DNA from: UBA7957 sp965222695
GTDB lineage: Bacteria > Pseudomonadota > Gammaproteobacteria > Granulosicoccales > Granulosicoccaceae
NCBI GenBank assembly: GCA_965222695.1
Contig: OZ244967.1
Coordinates: 3,906,001 to 3,970,000 of the forward strand
Reading direction: 5' to 3'
Length of the DNA stretch: 64,000 bases
In this document: positions 34,330 through 42,374 of the stretch, one piece after another
Position numbering within the stretch: the stretch's first letter is position 1
How the letters are laid out: the number at the start of each line of letters is the position of its first letter
Program-made: the position numbers and the translations under genes
Notes under the pieces: model-generated
Databases searched by the model: none
The model's input: only the letters and a program-made list of their open reading frames with translations
Told to the model about the DNA's origin: nothing

Positions 34330-35801
34330 ATGGTTCGCCCCGTTATGCAAGAATAAAATGTAGTACTCATAAAGAAGTTATTGCAGCCATATATCCGGTA
34401 TCGAATCGAGAACGCTTGTCGCGCTCTGTCGTACCCTGATGGAATTCGCTCGCCCCTGGCCTCATCAGTTCAGCGGTCTACCTCGTGGTGACCATAGGCT
34501 CTATCAGGCTCCCAGGTGCGCGGTTTATAACCCTTTATGCCATCACTGTGATTTCACTCTTTGCAATTGGATGAGGCTTAGCTTCACGGACTCTTAACCT
34601 AAATATCAGTACCTTGTGTTATTCCAGCGCAACGCATGAACGACTCGCCCTTTTATCACACCCTGGCCAGAGTTGCGGTGGAGTAGTCTTCGCCGTTTTT
34701 CAACAACGCATAGGCGACGCGTGCTATTTTATTGGCCATCGCCACAATAGCGACGTTCATGTGACTGCGCTGTTTGAGCGCCTGGCACCATCGCTGGGTG
34801 TTCGTGCGACATTGGTCGACATGCACAACCACAGAACGAGCACCGTGTATCAGCAAGGTTCGCAGGTAAACGTCTCCTCGCTTGCTGATACCCAACAACG
34901 TTGGCTTGCCCCCTGTTGAGTGCTGTCGTGGCACCAGACCCAACCAGGCCCCCAGTTCCCGGCCATTGCGAAACGACTTGATATCGCCGATACCCGCCAG
35001 CAGTGCCGTTGCCACCAGTGGGCCGACCCCTGGGATCGTCATCAGCCGCTTTGCCTGCTCATCCTGCTTAGCCAACCTCTGCAGTGTGTCGTCGTAATCA
35101 GTCACCCGCTGGTCACTGTGCAAAAGCTCTTCATACATCCGTTGGAGTTGCTCGCGAAACAAGTCACTCAAGCCGTTGTCGGCATCCTCCAAGACCTCGG
35201 GCAACCGGTTAATCACTGTTGCCCGTCCTCGGGCCAGGACAAGACCATACTCCTGGAGCAATCCGCGAATCTGATTCACTTGCGCAGTACGTTGCCCAAC
35301 CGCCAGACTACGCAATCGGTGTATGGCTTGTATATCCTGCTGGGCCACCTCCTTGATCGCGACAAAACGCATGCCGGGACGTTGCACCGCTTCGCTAATG
35401 GCCTCAGCATCTGCCGCATCGCTTTTGTTCGACTTGACATAGGGCTTGACAAACTGTGGGGCTATCAGCTTTACCTTGTGCCCGTAAGACTGAAATAAAC
35501 GACCCCAATAATGGGCGCTGCCACAAGCCTCCATGGCCACCAGACAGGGCTGTTGTTTGACCATCCATTGTTTCAATAACTGCCGGTTCATTTTTCGATT
35601 CATCACTTTGCGCCCCGACTGATCAGCGGCAAAAACCTGAAAGCTGTTCTTCGCCAAATCGATAGCGATTACTTTTAACGGGTGTTTTTCGGTATCATGT
35701 TTCATGGTTCGCTCCTTCATCTCGTTGTTTGGCTCACACAGTAGCCGTCTTAAATACCCAGTCATTACTATAATGACTTTGAGAGGAGGGGCGAACCATT
35801 C
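34330..35801 (-). mobile_element. IS110-family element, IS1111 type, with 12-bp inverted repeats
   Basis: A perfect 12-bp inverted repeat flanks the transposase gene: ATGGTTCGCCCC at 34330-34341 and GGGGCGAACCAT at 35790-35801, about 1.47 kb apart. IS1111-group elements, unlike classic IS110, carry such subterminal repeats, so the true ends may lie a few bases outside. A third, inverted near-copy of the repeat overlaps the transposase start (35703-35715). No target duplication is expected. Insertion is intergenic, between DUF1801 and VOC genes. Confidence 0.8.
34656..35705 (-). CDS. IS110/IS1111-family transposase
   Basis: 349 residues from ATG 35705. N-terminal DEDD (RuvC-like) domain: Asp in VIAIDLAKNSF, Glu in AMEACGSAHYWGR, and aspartates in NKSDAADAEAI. 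C-terminal transposase_20 domain with the serine region IPGVGPLVATALLAGIGDIKSFRNGREL (in pieces) and LGLVPRQHSTGGK. Full length and undisrupted, so the element is possibly active. Downstream of the stop, 315 bp of non-coding IS sequence leads to the outer repeat. Confidence 0.93.
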   Translation of the reverse strand: MKHDTEKHPLKVIAIDLAKNSFQVFAADQSGRKVMNRKMNRQLLKQWMVKQQPCLVAMEACGSAHYWGRLFQSYGHKVKLIAPQFVKPYVKSNKSDAADAEAISEAVQRPGMRFVAIKEVAQQDIQAIHRLRSLAVGQRTAQVNQIRGLLQEYGLVLARGRATVINRLPEVLEDADNGLSDLFREQLQRMYEELLHSDQRVTDYDDTLQRLAKQDEQAKRLMTIPGVGPLVATALLAGIGDIKSFRNGRELGAWLGLVPRQHSTGGKPTLLGISKRGDVYLRTLLIHGARSVVVHVDQCRTNTQRWCQALKQRSHMNVAIVAMANKIARVAYALLKNGEDYSTATLARV

Positions 35802-35840
35802 CATTAGTTCAAGATCTCAAAAAACTGAAGGAGCTTTAAG

Positions 35841-36206
35841 GTGGAAAAAGTGACTGGTATCGGAGGGATGTTTTTCCGGGCAAAGGATCCGAAACGGCTC
35901 GCCAAATGGTATGAACACCACCTCGGCGTTGCCCAGGTGCCCGCAGCTTATGATCAGCAACCCTGGAAGCAGGCCGAAGGTCCGTGCGTCTTTGCGCCAT
36001 TCGAGAATGATACCGACTATTTCGGTCGGGATTCTCAGCAATGGATGATTAATTTCAGGGTTAATGATCTTCAGGCGATGATCACCCAACTTGAGGCCGC
36101 CGGAATTGAGGTGATAGTCGATGAGCAGGATTACCCGAACGGCACCTTCGCACGAATTTATGACCCCGAGGGCAACCCGGTTGAGCTGTGGCAGCCAAAA
36201 CCCTGA
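35841..36206 (+). CDS. VOC-family glyoxalase-like protein
   Basis: 121 residues from GTG 35841. VOC fold: GGMFFRAKDPKRLAKWYEHHLG, FRVNDLQAMITQLEAAGIEV, and the end YDPEGNPVELWQP. Ribosome site GGAGCTTTAAGG precedes the start. Probably a small metal-dependent enzyme or binding protein; substrate unknown. Its promoter region is now partly the end of the IS element, only 40 bp upstream, so expression may depend on the insertion. Confidence 0.85.
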   Translation: MEKVTGIGGMFFRAKDPKRLAKWYEHHLGVAQVPAAYDQQPWKQAEGPCVFAPFENDTDYFGRDSQQWMINFRVNDLQAMITQLEAAGIEVIVDEQDYPNGTFARIYDPEGNPVELWQPKP

Positions 36207-36275
36207 TTAAGCCTCAAGGCTTAGAGCCAGGTAGATCTGAAAAAATAAGGGGTATTGCGTTGTCAACTACCGGAT

Positions 36276-36779
36276 TCAGACCTCCTGGGGCTTAAAGGTC
36301 AGAGAAACTCCGTTGATACAATGCCTTTTCCCTGTCGGTTTGGGGCCATCGTCGAATATATGTCCGAAATGCCCTCCGCAGCGCCGGCAATGCACTTCTA
36401 TGCGTTTCATAAAAAACGAAAAATCCTTTTTTGTGCCAACAGCGTCGGGCAGGCTTTCGTAGAAACTGGGCCAGCCGGTACCACTATCATATTTGGTTGT
36501 TGATGAATACACTGGCAGATCGCATCCCGCGCAATGGTAGGTCCCCGCCCTTTTTTCATGCAGCAGAGGGCTGGTGAATGCTCGCTCCGTTCCTTCCTCT
36601 CTAAGCACTTTATACTGAGCCTTGTTCAAGAAGGACCGCCATTCGGATTCGGTCTTAACAACTTCAAATGATTCCGGTTCCCCGGCGGCCGTTGAATCGC
36701 GTGATCGACTTAACATACCAATCCCTCCCAACCAGGCCAGCGTCCCGGTAAGCGCAAATAATACTTGTCTACGTTTCAT
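36276..36779 (-). CDS. msrB: peptide-methionine (R)-S-oxide reductase MsrB, exported form
   Basis: 167 residues from ATG 36779. Reduces methionine-R-sulfoxide in proteins. Zinc cysteines are in CAGCDLPVY and CRRCGGHFGH; catalytic Cys in RHCINGVSL; GTGWPSFYE is a family landmark. The N-terminus MKRRQVLFALTGTLAWLGG carries a twin-arginine-like or Sec signal, so it likely repairs periplasmic proteins. Monodomain, without MsrA fusion. Confidence 0.93.
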   Translation of the reverse strand: MKRRQVLFALTGTLAWLGGIGMLSRSRDSTAAGEPESFEVVKTESEWRSFLNKAQYKVLREEGTERAFTSPLLHEKRAGTYHCAGCDLPVYSSTTKYDSGTGWPSFYESLPDAVGTKKDFSFFMKRIEVHCRRCGGHFGHIFDDGPKPTGKRHCINGVSLTFKPQEV

Positions 36780-36784
36780 ATCAC

Positions 36785-37099
36785 TTATCTCACATTCCAT
36801 ATACACACTAGAAAGTTTTTTTTTACACGATTGATTTGATATTTTCTGAATGCTGGGACCCTTTTGGCAGCAGATGGTTCCCCCATGATCCTTGCTGAGT
36901 CATCAAAATCCGGTGAAGTAAATGTACGAATAGACAGCAAAGGGAAATCGTCCATCCGGATAAGACACACTGTCACTTGTAAATGTTTGTTTAATCTTTC
37001 AACAGAATTAAGCAACATCAAAGAATCTCGGATATAGTCCGTCCATTTTTGGGGTTGACTAATGAGCGAATCCCGGCTGGTCGCCAGTGTCACATTCAT
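36785..37099 (-). CDS. possible hypothetical protein upstream of msrB
   Basis: 104 residues, stop 5 bp before the msrB start and in the same direction, so it could be a first operon gene. Amino-acid make-up is plausible, with an amphipathic segment (DYIRDSLMLLNSVERL), but there is no family, signal or strong ribosome site. It may be a chance frame. Confidence 0.28.
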   Translation of the reverse strand: MNVTLATSRDSLISQPQKWTDYIRDSLMLLNSVERLNKHLQVTVCLIRMDDFPLLSIRTFTSPDFDDSARIMGEPSAAKRVPAFRKYQINRVKKNFLVCIWNVR

Positions 37100-37166
37100 C
37101 GCTCATTGACATATCGATAGTTTCAGGTTTGTATTACATTTTTTTATCACATACAAGGAAATAAAA

Positions 37167-38840
37167 ATGAATCCGGAGGGTTGTTTTAAATTCGTAATCC
37201 TGCTTTTTGTTCTACTCTTTCCCGCCACCGGATCCTCTCAGGAAACGGAGGATCAAACTTCTTTGGAAGACACAATAAAGGAAATCACAGACTACTCGGT
37301 GCTGATCGAGCAGATCATTAATGAAAAATCACAGGCGCAAGGCAGTGAAGCGCTTGCACTTTCCAAGCAATTGCTGATGACACAGGATACGTATCGCGCC
37401 CTGCTGTGGAAGTTCGCGAGTGATCTGTCACAATCTGATCGTAAACAGGAATTTGCCGCGGAGGTTTCCGCCAGCCTCTCTGAAGAGTCGGCGCTGATAA
37501 AAAAAGAAATCCAAAGCCGGCTGGCTGAAATAGCCGACTTGGAAAAGCAGCTGACATCGGCCAAAAAGTTTTACAGCCTTGCCGGGCGGACGCGGGTTAC
37601 AGCCCTGAAGTCAAAGCTCTCGAAAAGGCAAAAAGCGCTGGAAGCGCTCTATTCTGCACTGGTCAAAAATGCCGATAGTCTAAACGCACTCGGTCAGGAC
37701 GCAAGCCAGGATATAGAGTATGTTAAACCGCTGTTGAAAAAACAGGCCGATATTCTCTCCGGTATAGTGGGCCTCGATAATGATGAACTGGCCGTACTGG
37801 AAAAAAAGTTGAGCGCGGTCAGTAATGAATCAAAATCCGGCAAGGAACTGCTGTCAAAAATCCGCGCACAAAACATGTTGATACAAACCGACGCGAGACG
37901 TTTGAACAAAGCTGCGAATCTGTTGGAGAAAATCGAGGTCGATGCCTCCCTGTACAAAAAAACGGTCGTCCAATCCGGACTCAGCTTTAACGGCGGTATC
38001 TTCGACCGCAAAGTGGCTTCGCATCTGTTTTCTCAATGGTGGCTGGAGACGAAAAAGTGGTTCAATCAACAGGCCCCGGAAATATTGGGTAAAACAGCCA
38101 CATTTCTGCTGATTATTTTTTTGGCGATTCTGGTGGCCGTATTTATCAAGAAAATGCTGCGCAGGATATTCCGCCGCTCTTTTCCGGAAATGTCCGAGCT
38201 GGCGAAAAATTTTATCGTCTCCATGTCATCCAAACTATTGATACTGGCCGGTATACTGCTTGCGTTATCCAATATTGGCGTGCAGATCGGGCCGATTCTG
38301 GCAGGCCTGGGAATCATGGGATTTATTATAGGTTTCGCCTTGCAGGATACACTGTCCAATTTTGCCTCGGGCCTGATGATTCTGATCTACCGGCCCTATG
38401 ATATTGGGGACAAGATCATCAGCGCCGGCGTGAAAGGCAGAGTCAACAAGATGAATCTGGTCAGCACAACGATTTTTACGTCCGAGAATCATCAACTCAC
38501 CGTACCCAACAAAAAAATATGGAGTGATATTATTCAAAATGTGACGTCACAGCCGCTGCACCGGCTGGATCTGTTTTTCTCCGTACCCTATAACTCGGAT
38601 TCCGAGACTGTCCGCAAAGCCATTTCCGATGTGGTGGAAAACTGCCCCAGTGTGTTCAGGGAGAAGGAGATCAGTGTCAGGATACAGGAATTAGGTGAGG
38701 TCGACGTGAAATACCTTGCGCGTTTTTGGGTATCGACCGAAGATATCTACGAAGCCCAGTGGGCCGTGTCGGAAGGCGTTAAAAAACGATTTGACGAAGA
38801 AGGTATTTCCTTGAATATCGCTGAAAACGCCAGACACTGA
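37167..38840 (+). CDS. MscS-family mechanosensitive channel with long periplasmic domain
   Basis: 557 residues. Sec signal (FVILLFVLLFPATGSS), then a long alpha-helical, coiled-coil-rich periplasmic part (residues ~25-300), three membrane helices (~307-325, ~350-370, ~375-400; last helix ILAGLGIMGFIIGFALQDTLSNFASG in pieces), and the MscS beta domain (YRPYDIGDKI, STTIFTSENHQLTVPNKKIWSD in pieces). Releases solutes under hypo-osmotic shock. Larger than E. coli MscS, closer to MscK-like or YbdG-size relatives. Monocistronic. Confidence 0.92.
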   Translation: MNPEGCFKFVILLFVLLFPATGSSQETEDQTSLEDTIKEITDYSVLIEQIINEKSQAQGSEALALSKQLLMTQDTYRALLWKFASDLSQSDRKQEFAAEVSASLSEESALIKKEIQSRLAEIADLEKQLTSAKKFYSLAGRTRVTALKSKLSKRQKALEALYSALVKNADSLNALGQDASQDIEYVKPLLKKQADILSGIVGLDNDELAVLEKKLSAVSNESKSGKELLSKIRAQNMLIQTDARRLNKAANLLEKIEVDASLYKKTVVQSGLSFNGGIFDRKVASHLFSQWWLETKKWFNQQAPEILGKTATFLLIIFLAILVAVFIKKMLRRIFRRSFPEMSELAKNFIVSMSSKLLILAGILLALSNIGVQIGPILAGLGIMGFIIGFALQDTLSNFASGLMILIYRPYDIGDKIISAGVKGRVNKMNLVSTTIFTSENHQLTVPNKKIWSDIIQNVTSQPLHRLDLFFSVPYNSDSETVRKAISDVVENCPSVFREKEISVRIQELGEVDVKYLARFWVSTEDIYEAQWAVSEGVKKRFDEEGISLNIAENARH

Positions 38841-38956
38841 AGTGAAGGCGTTAACAGGCAGCCCGGATTCAGGAAAACATCTTTTATCTGTGGCTGATTC
38901 ACTGCACAATAGTGCATCGAGCTAAAAATCCAACCAAAAACGCGCTGGCGCTTATG

Positions 38957-39650
38957 AACCCGGAAAGCTGGTTAGTCTTCTCATCGATCGCCTTGCTGGC
39001 AACCCTGATTCCAGGGCCTGCGATCCTTTTGGCCGTGAGCCATAGTGTCGCCTATGGTTTCAAAAACGCACTGGCGACAATTTTGGGCAATATCAGCGGG
39101 CTGTTCCTGATGTCTGCGCTTTCCGTTCTGGGCTTGAGTACGATCATTCTTTATTCGACAACCGTGTTTATCGCGATTAAATATCTAGTGTACTGTAACA
39201 CCCAAAAGGCACCTATAGACGAGTCGAGACAGGTCAGCTGCCAGGCGCGTCCTCGCCGGGGTAGCCACTCTACCTCAAGAGGGCGCAACACCGCAGATGG
39301 CCTGTCTCGGTTCGCCCTTCGGGAAGTCAGTAAAACCGCGATTGCGGTGTTACAGTACACTAGGTGCGGCCTATCTCATTTATCTGGGAATCAAACTGTG
39401 GCGCCACGGCTTTTTCGCTAACCTGGGAAAAGACGAATACCGGATTGAAAAGGCCCTGCTGCCCCAGTTCAGCCTGCTGGTAGCCACGTTTATGTCTTTG
39501 TCGTTTTTATGTTTGTTTGCCTATGCTTATTTAGCGGATCAGCTGCGTGACCGCCTGGCCCTGTCCGAGATTCCCGGCCGTGTCAGCAAAGTGTTCGGTA
39601 CCGTGTTTATCGCGTCGGGGATTGCACTGGCAAATGCGTCGAATAAATAA
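38957..39650 (+). pseudogene. LysE/RhtB-family exporter gene disrupted by a MITE-like insertion
   Basis: N-terminal part from ATG 38957: LATLIPGPAILLAVSHSVAYGF, the RhtB signature, up to FIAIKYL. The rest resumes after 39362 with GAAYLIYLGIKLWR. Removing the 173-bp insert and one TA copy restores the frame exactly. The insert shifts the frame, so no full protein is made. The join DEYRIEKALLPQF also lacks the usual LNPKA segment, so a second, older internal deletion of about 30 codons is likely. Confidence 0.88.
39188..39360. mobile_element. 173-bp MITE-like element with TA target duplication
   Basis: Terminal inverted repeats GTGTACTGTAACAC / GTGTTACAGTACAC, flanked by TA on both sides (39186-39187, 39361-39362). 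Inner inverted repeat CGAGACAGG / CCTGTCTCG. No coding capacity. TA duplication fits mobilisation by an IS630/Tc1-type transposase. It sits inside the LysE-family gene. Confidence 0.85.
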
Positions 39651-39776
39651 ACGTCGAGCAATGTCTATGATGGGCGAATATCCATACTTGTATCACAGAG
39701 CGGATTTCTCCAAGGCAGAATACGGCGACGTATTACAACCCTGTATGATTATCTGCGTCGAAAACTATAGAGAAAT

Positions 39777-40142
39777 ATGACCTATACAGCTATAAATTTT
39801 CGCGAAAAACTCGGACAGTTTTCCGATCACTGGGCGCCCCGGGTTATTGCCGAGATGAATGACTATCAGTTCAAGCTGGTGAAAATAAAAGGGGAATTTG
39901 TCTGGCATAAGCACGATGATACCGATGAAGTTTTTATCGTACTTGAAGGCGAAATGCGGATTGAATTTCGCGATGGGCAGGTAAACTTATCTCCGGGTGA
40001 GATGTTCGTCGTGCCGAAAAACACCGAACACAAGCCCGTAGCGGCAGCAGAGTGCCGGATTCTGCTGGTCGAACCAAGGGGCGTCGTTAATACGGGCGAG
40101 ACCGGCGGAGAGCTTACCGCGAAAGATAATCATTGGATCTAA
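39777..40142 (+). CDS. small cupin-domain protein
   Basis: 121 residues, one cupin barrel. Motif 1 is complete: WHKHDDTDEVFIVLEGEMRIEF (seen as WHKHDDTDEVF and LEGEM), giving two His and one Glu metal ligands; motif 2 SPGEMFVVPKNTEHKP gives the third His. Likely a small mononuclear metal protein (isomerase, dioxygenase or sensor). No operon partner; the broken exporter gene is upstream. Confidence 0.88.
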   Translation: MTYTAINFREKLGQFSDHWAPRVIAEMNDYQFKLVKIKGEFVWHKHDDTDEVFIVLEGEMRIEFRDGQVNLSPGEMFVVPKNTEHKPVAAAECRILLVEPRGVVNTGETGGELTAKDNHWI

Positions 40143-40291
40143 TGGTCTGAGAATCCGTAATTTTTCACAATTTCACTGTTAATCTCCCGCAGACTCAACG
40201 GCCCCGACGCAGCCATTATAGTCACCACAGGGAAACAACGGCTTCCCGGTTTTTTTTCAAACTTACTTTTTTACTGACTCGGAGAACGACA

Positions 40292-40537
40292 ATGGCAGAC
40301 AAATCAGGTGGTGACGCAATGCAGGCAAACGCAGCGATGCAGGGCAACGCGAGCTTACAGAACATTAACTCAGTAGCGGCCGCTGGCGCCGGCGTACTGG
40401 AAAGCTTTGGCGGAGCAGCCGCTTCTTCAGCTTTCGGTGACCAGGCTGTCAACCAGCAACAGTCTCAAAACAACAGCGCCTCTACCGGAGAAGGCGGAGA
40501 CGACAACGTTCATGCTGACACCAACATCAACGTTTAA
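40292..40537 (+). CDS. low-complexity Ala/Asn/Gln/Ser-rich small protein
   Basis: 81 residues, GGAGAA ribosome site 6 bp upstream. Composition is extreme: mostly Ala, Asn, Gln, Ser and Gly, with few charged residues and acidic residues near the C-terminus (NQQQSQNNSASTGEGGDDN). There is no signal peptide or membrane helix. A central hydrophobic patch (VAAAGAGVLESFGGAAASSAFG) may self-assemble. It is a single-gene unit closed by a strong palindromic terminator (40592-40621). No family recognised. Confidence 0.75.
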   Translation: MADKSGGDAMQANAAMQGNASLQNINSVAAAGAGVLESFGGAAASSAFGDQAVNQQQSQNNSASTGEGGDDNVHADTNINV

Positions 40538-40560
40538 TCAATTCCTACGCCTTAGCATTC

Positions 40561-40584
40561 GTAGGAGCGAGGTCCCCTCGCGAT
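40561..40584. repeat. REP-like element, single copy
   Basis: GTAGGAGCGAGGTCCCCTCG followed by CGAT; GTAG head and imperfect palindrome CGAGG/CCTCG. Lies between the small low-complexity gene and its terminator. Confidence 0.7.
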
Positions 40585-40591
40585 AAACGCC

Positions 40592-40621
40592 AAAAGCACT
40601 GAAGAATTCTTCAGTGCTTTT
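40592..40621. terminator. 30-bp perfect palindrome, bidirectional terminator
   Basis: AAAAGCACTGAAG on the left is mirrored by its complement ending in GCTTTT, without mismatch. A-run at one side and T-run at the other suit termination in both directions. Confidence 0.75.
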
Positions 40622-40735
40622 CTGTTAGGGGCTGTAATCCTTCCGAAAAATCGCAGAGGTTACAAGTAGAAAATGCCATATCTGTTAATCATCCGTATAT
40701 AATGCACATATTCACCGGAAATAGCAGAGAGAACC

Positions 40736-41530
40736 ATGAGAGAAAACCGACTCAGAACCATTTGGTCGCAGGGGGGCGCCGTGGTTAATGGCTGGTTGGC
40801 TATTCCCAGCACTTTTTCAGCTGAAACTATGGCACATCAGGGTTGGGACTCTTTGTGCGTTGACTTGCAACATGGTGTGGTCGACTACCAGATGGCTGTC
40901 AATATGTTAACAGCCATCTCAAACAGTGATACGGTCCCAATAGTACGTGTTCCCTGGCTGGAGGAAGGCATTCTCGGCAAAGTCCTTGACGCCGGTGCTT
41001 ATGGCGTCATTTGCCCGATGGTTAATACAGTCGCCGATGCCGAGCGCTTGGTAAAAGCAACCCATTACGCACCAGTGGGCAGTCGCAGTGTGGGCCCTAT
41101 TCGTGCGCTGCTTTATGGGGGACAGGATTATCTCAGCTATGCCAACGATACCATAGCTGTATTCGCTCAGATTGAAACAAAAGAGAGCCTTGACAATCTT
41201 GAAGCTATACTACAAGTCCCTGGTCTAGACGCAGTTTATATCGGTCCGGCCGACCTGTCGTTATCACTAGGTTGTCAGCCGAAGTTCGATGATGTCGACC
41301 CACCTGTTGCCGAAGCGATTGAATACGTCGTGGCCAAGAGTCGAGAGCACGGTGTTGTAGCGGCTATTCACAATGGCACAGCCGAATACGCCGTGAAACG
41401 TATTGAAATGGGATTTCAATTAGTCACCATAGCCTCAGACGCCCGCTTACTAGCAGCGGGCGCTCAGCAGGTGTTGGCAGAAATGCATCAAAATCAGACG
41501 AACAGTGGCGGTCAAGGTCGCCTTTACTAA
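40736..41530 (+). CDS. HpcH/HpaI-family class II aldolase
   Basis: 264 residues. Metal-dependent pyruvate aldolase: catalytic His in VDLQHGVVDY, metal Glu in FAQIETKESLD, metal Asp in GPADLSLSLG, and pyruvate-binding Arg in VPIVRVPW. Family members (HpaI, GarL, RhmA) cleave 4-hydroxy-2-keto acids into pyruvate plus an aldehyde. It converges with the GntR-type regulator gene, overlapping 4 bp at the stops, and starts a cluster with a dehydrogenase, RraA-like protein and ABC transporter. Confidence 0.92.
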   Translation: MRENRLRTIWSQGGAVVNGWLAIPSTFSAETMAHQGWDSLCVDLQHGVVDYQMAVNMLTAISNSDTVPIVRVPWLEEGILGKVLDAGAYGVICPMVNTVADAERLVKATHYAPVGSRSVGPIRALLYGGQDYLSYANDTIAVFAQIETKESLDNLEAILQVPGLDAVYIGPADLSLSLGCQPKFDDVDPPVAEAIEYVVAKSREHGVVAAIHNGTAEYAVKRIEMGFQLVTIASDARLLAAGAQQVLAEMHQNQTNSGGQGRLY

Positions 41531-42294
41531 GGTTCCTGACTCTCCGCGCCGGCAAACACTCTCCTTCGAGCATTTTCAATGTGGTGCCGCATTGCAGTTC
41601 TTGCCGCGGCCCTTTCACCATTGTGGATGGCGTCAAAAATCCTGTAGTGCTCGTCTTGTACTAGTTTCAGTCGCCGCTTTGGCCTTGTCAGAGATAACGA
41701 TCGCGTAAGATTCAATCCTTCCAGAATGTTTGACTTCATGGAAGCACGCGCCGCCGAAAAATACCGGTTGTCAGCTGCGTCGCAAACAGCTTCATGGAAC
41801 TCTTCGTCGGCGTCGACCCCGAGTTCACCTACTTGTGCGCATCGATCCAGTTCAGCCAAAGCTTCGGCCATGCGCCGTAAATCGTCCTCCGTCCTGCGTT
41901 CCGCCGCAATATAAGCGGCCTCTCCTTCGATCGCTGCTCGAAATTCAAAAGTTCTCTGAATATCCGCAATGGAGCCAGACGGCGCAAATTCCAGCATTGC
42001 ATCGTCAGGTCTGCGCTTTACGAATGATCCCGAACCCTGCCGCGAGACGATAACATCATCTTCTCGAAGCTGTTTCAATGCCTGCCGCAATACCGGACGT
42101 GACACACCTAACTCCTGCGAAAGTGAAAGTTCAGTAGGTAGTTTCTCCCCCACGGGAAATTCGCCGGCCATAATCCTGGATAAAACTCTTTCGTAAGCGT
42201 TGTCAGAAAGTGTTCTGTCTTTGAATTTTCGATGACTCGAGAAAAAATACTCGTCCGATTTCATTCTGATCTCAGTTGCATCAATCTGCTGCAT
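41527..42294 (-). CDS. GntR-family regulator, FadR subfamily
   Basis: 255 residues: N-terminal winged HTH (GEKLPTELSLSQELGVSRPVLRQALKQLREDDVI in pieces ELSLSQELGVSRPVL) and C-terminal all-helical FCD effector domain (EFHEAVCDAADNRYF; metal-binding histidines in DEEFHEAV, DEHYRIFDAI and MRHHIENA). Usual effectors are organic acids. It lies between aldolase and dehydrogenase genes, so it likely controls this cluster, together with the LysR regulator at the other end. Confidence 0.92.
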   Translation of the reverse strand: MQQIDATEIRMKSDEYFFSSHRKFKDRTLSDNAYERVLSRIMAGEFPVGEKLPTELSLSQELGVSRPVLRQALKQLREDDVIVSRQGSGSFVKRRPDDAMLEFAPSGSIADIQRTFEFRAAIEGEAAYIAAERRTEDDLRRMAEALAELDRCAQVGELGVDADEEFHEAVCDAADNRYFSAARASMKSNILEGLNLTRSLSLTRPKRRLKLVQDEHYRIFDAIHNGERAAARTAMRHHIENARRRVFAGAESQEP

Positions 42295-42374
42295 CCATGG
42301 GTCAATTTAACATCGGCCCCGTTTTAGGAAATGCTTGTTTCGCTGGATAGTTTAAATTGTATTAGGGCGTGTCA

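Noticed and set aside
34920..35498. 192-codon + strand frame inside the IS element
   Set aside because: Antisense to the intact transposase with its DEDD motif; no independent support.
36208..36223. TAAGCC-TCAA-GGCTTA hairpin after the VOC gene
   Set aside because: Only a 6-bp stem and no T-tract; not strong enough to call a terminator.
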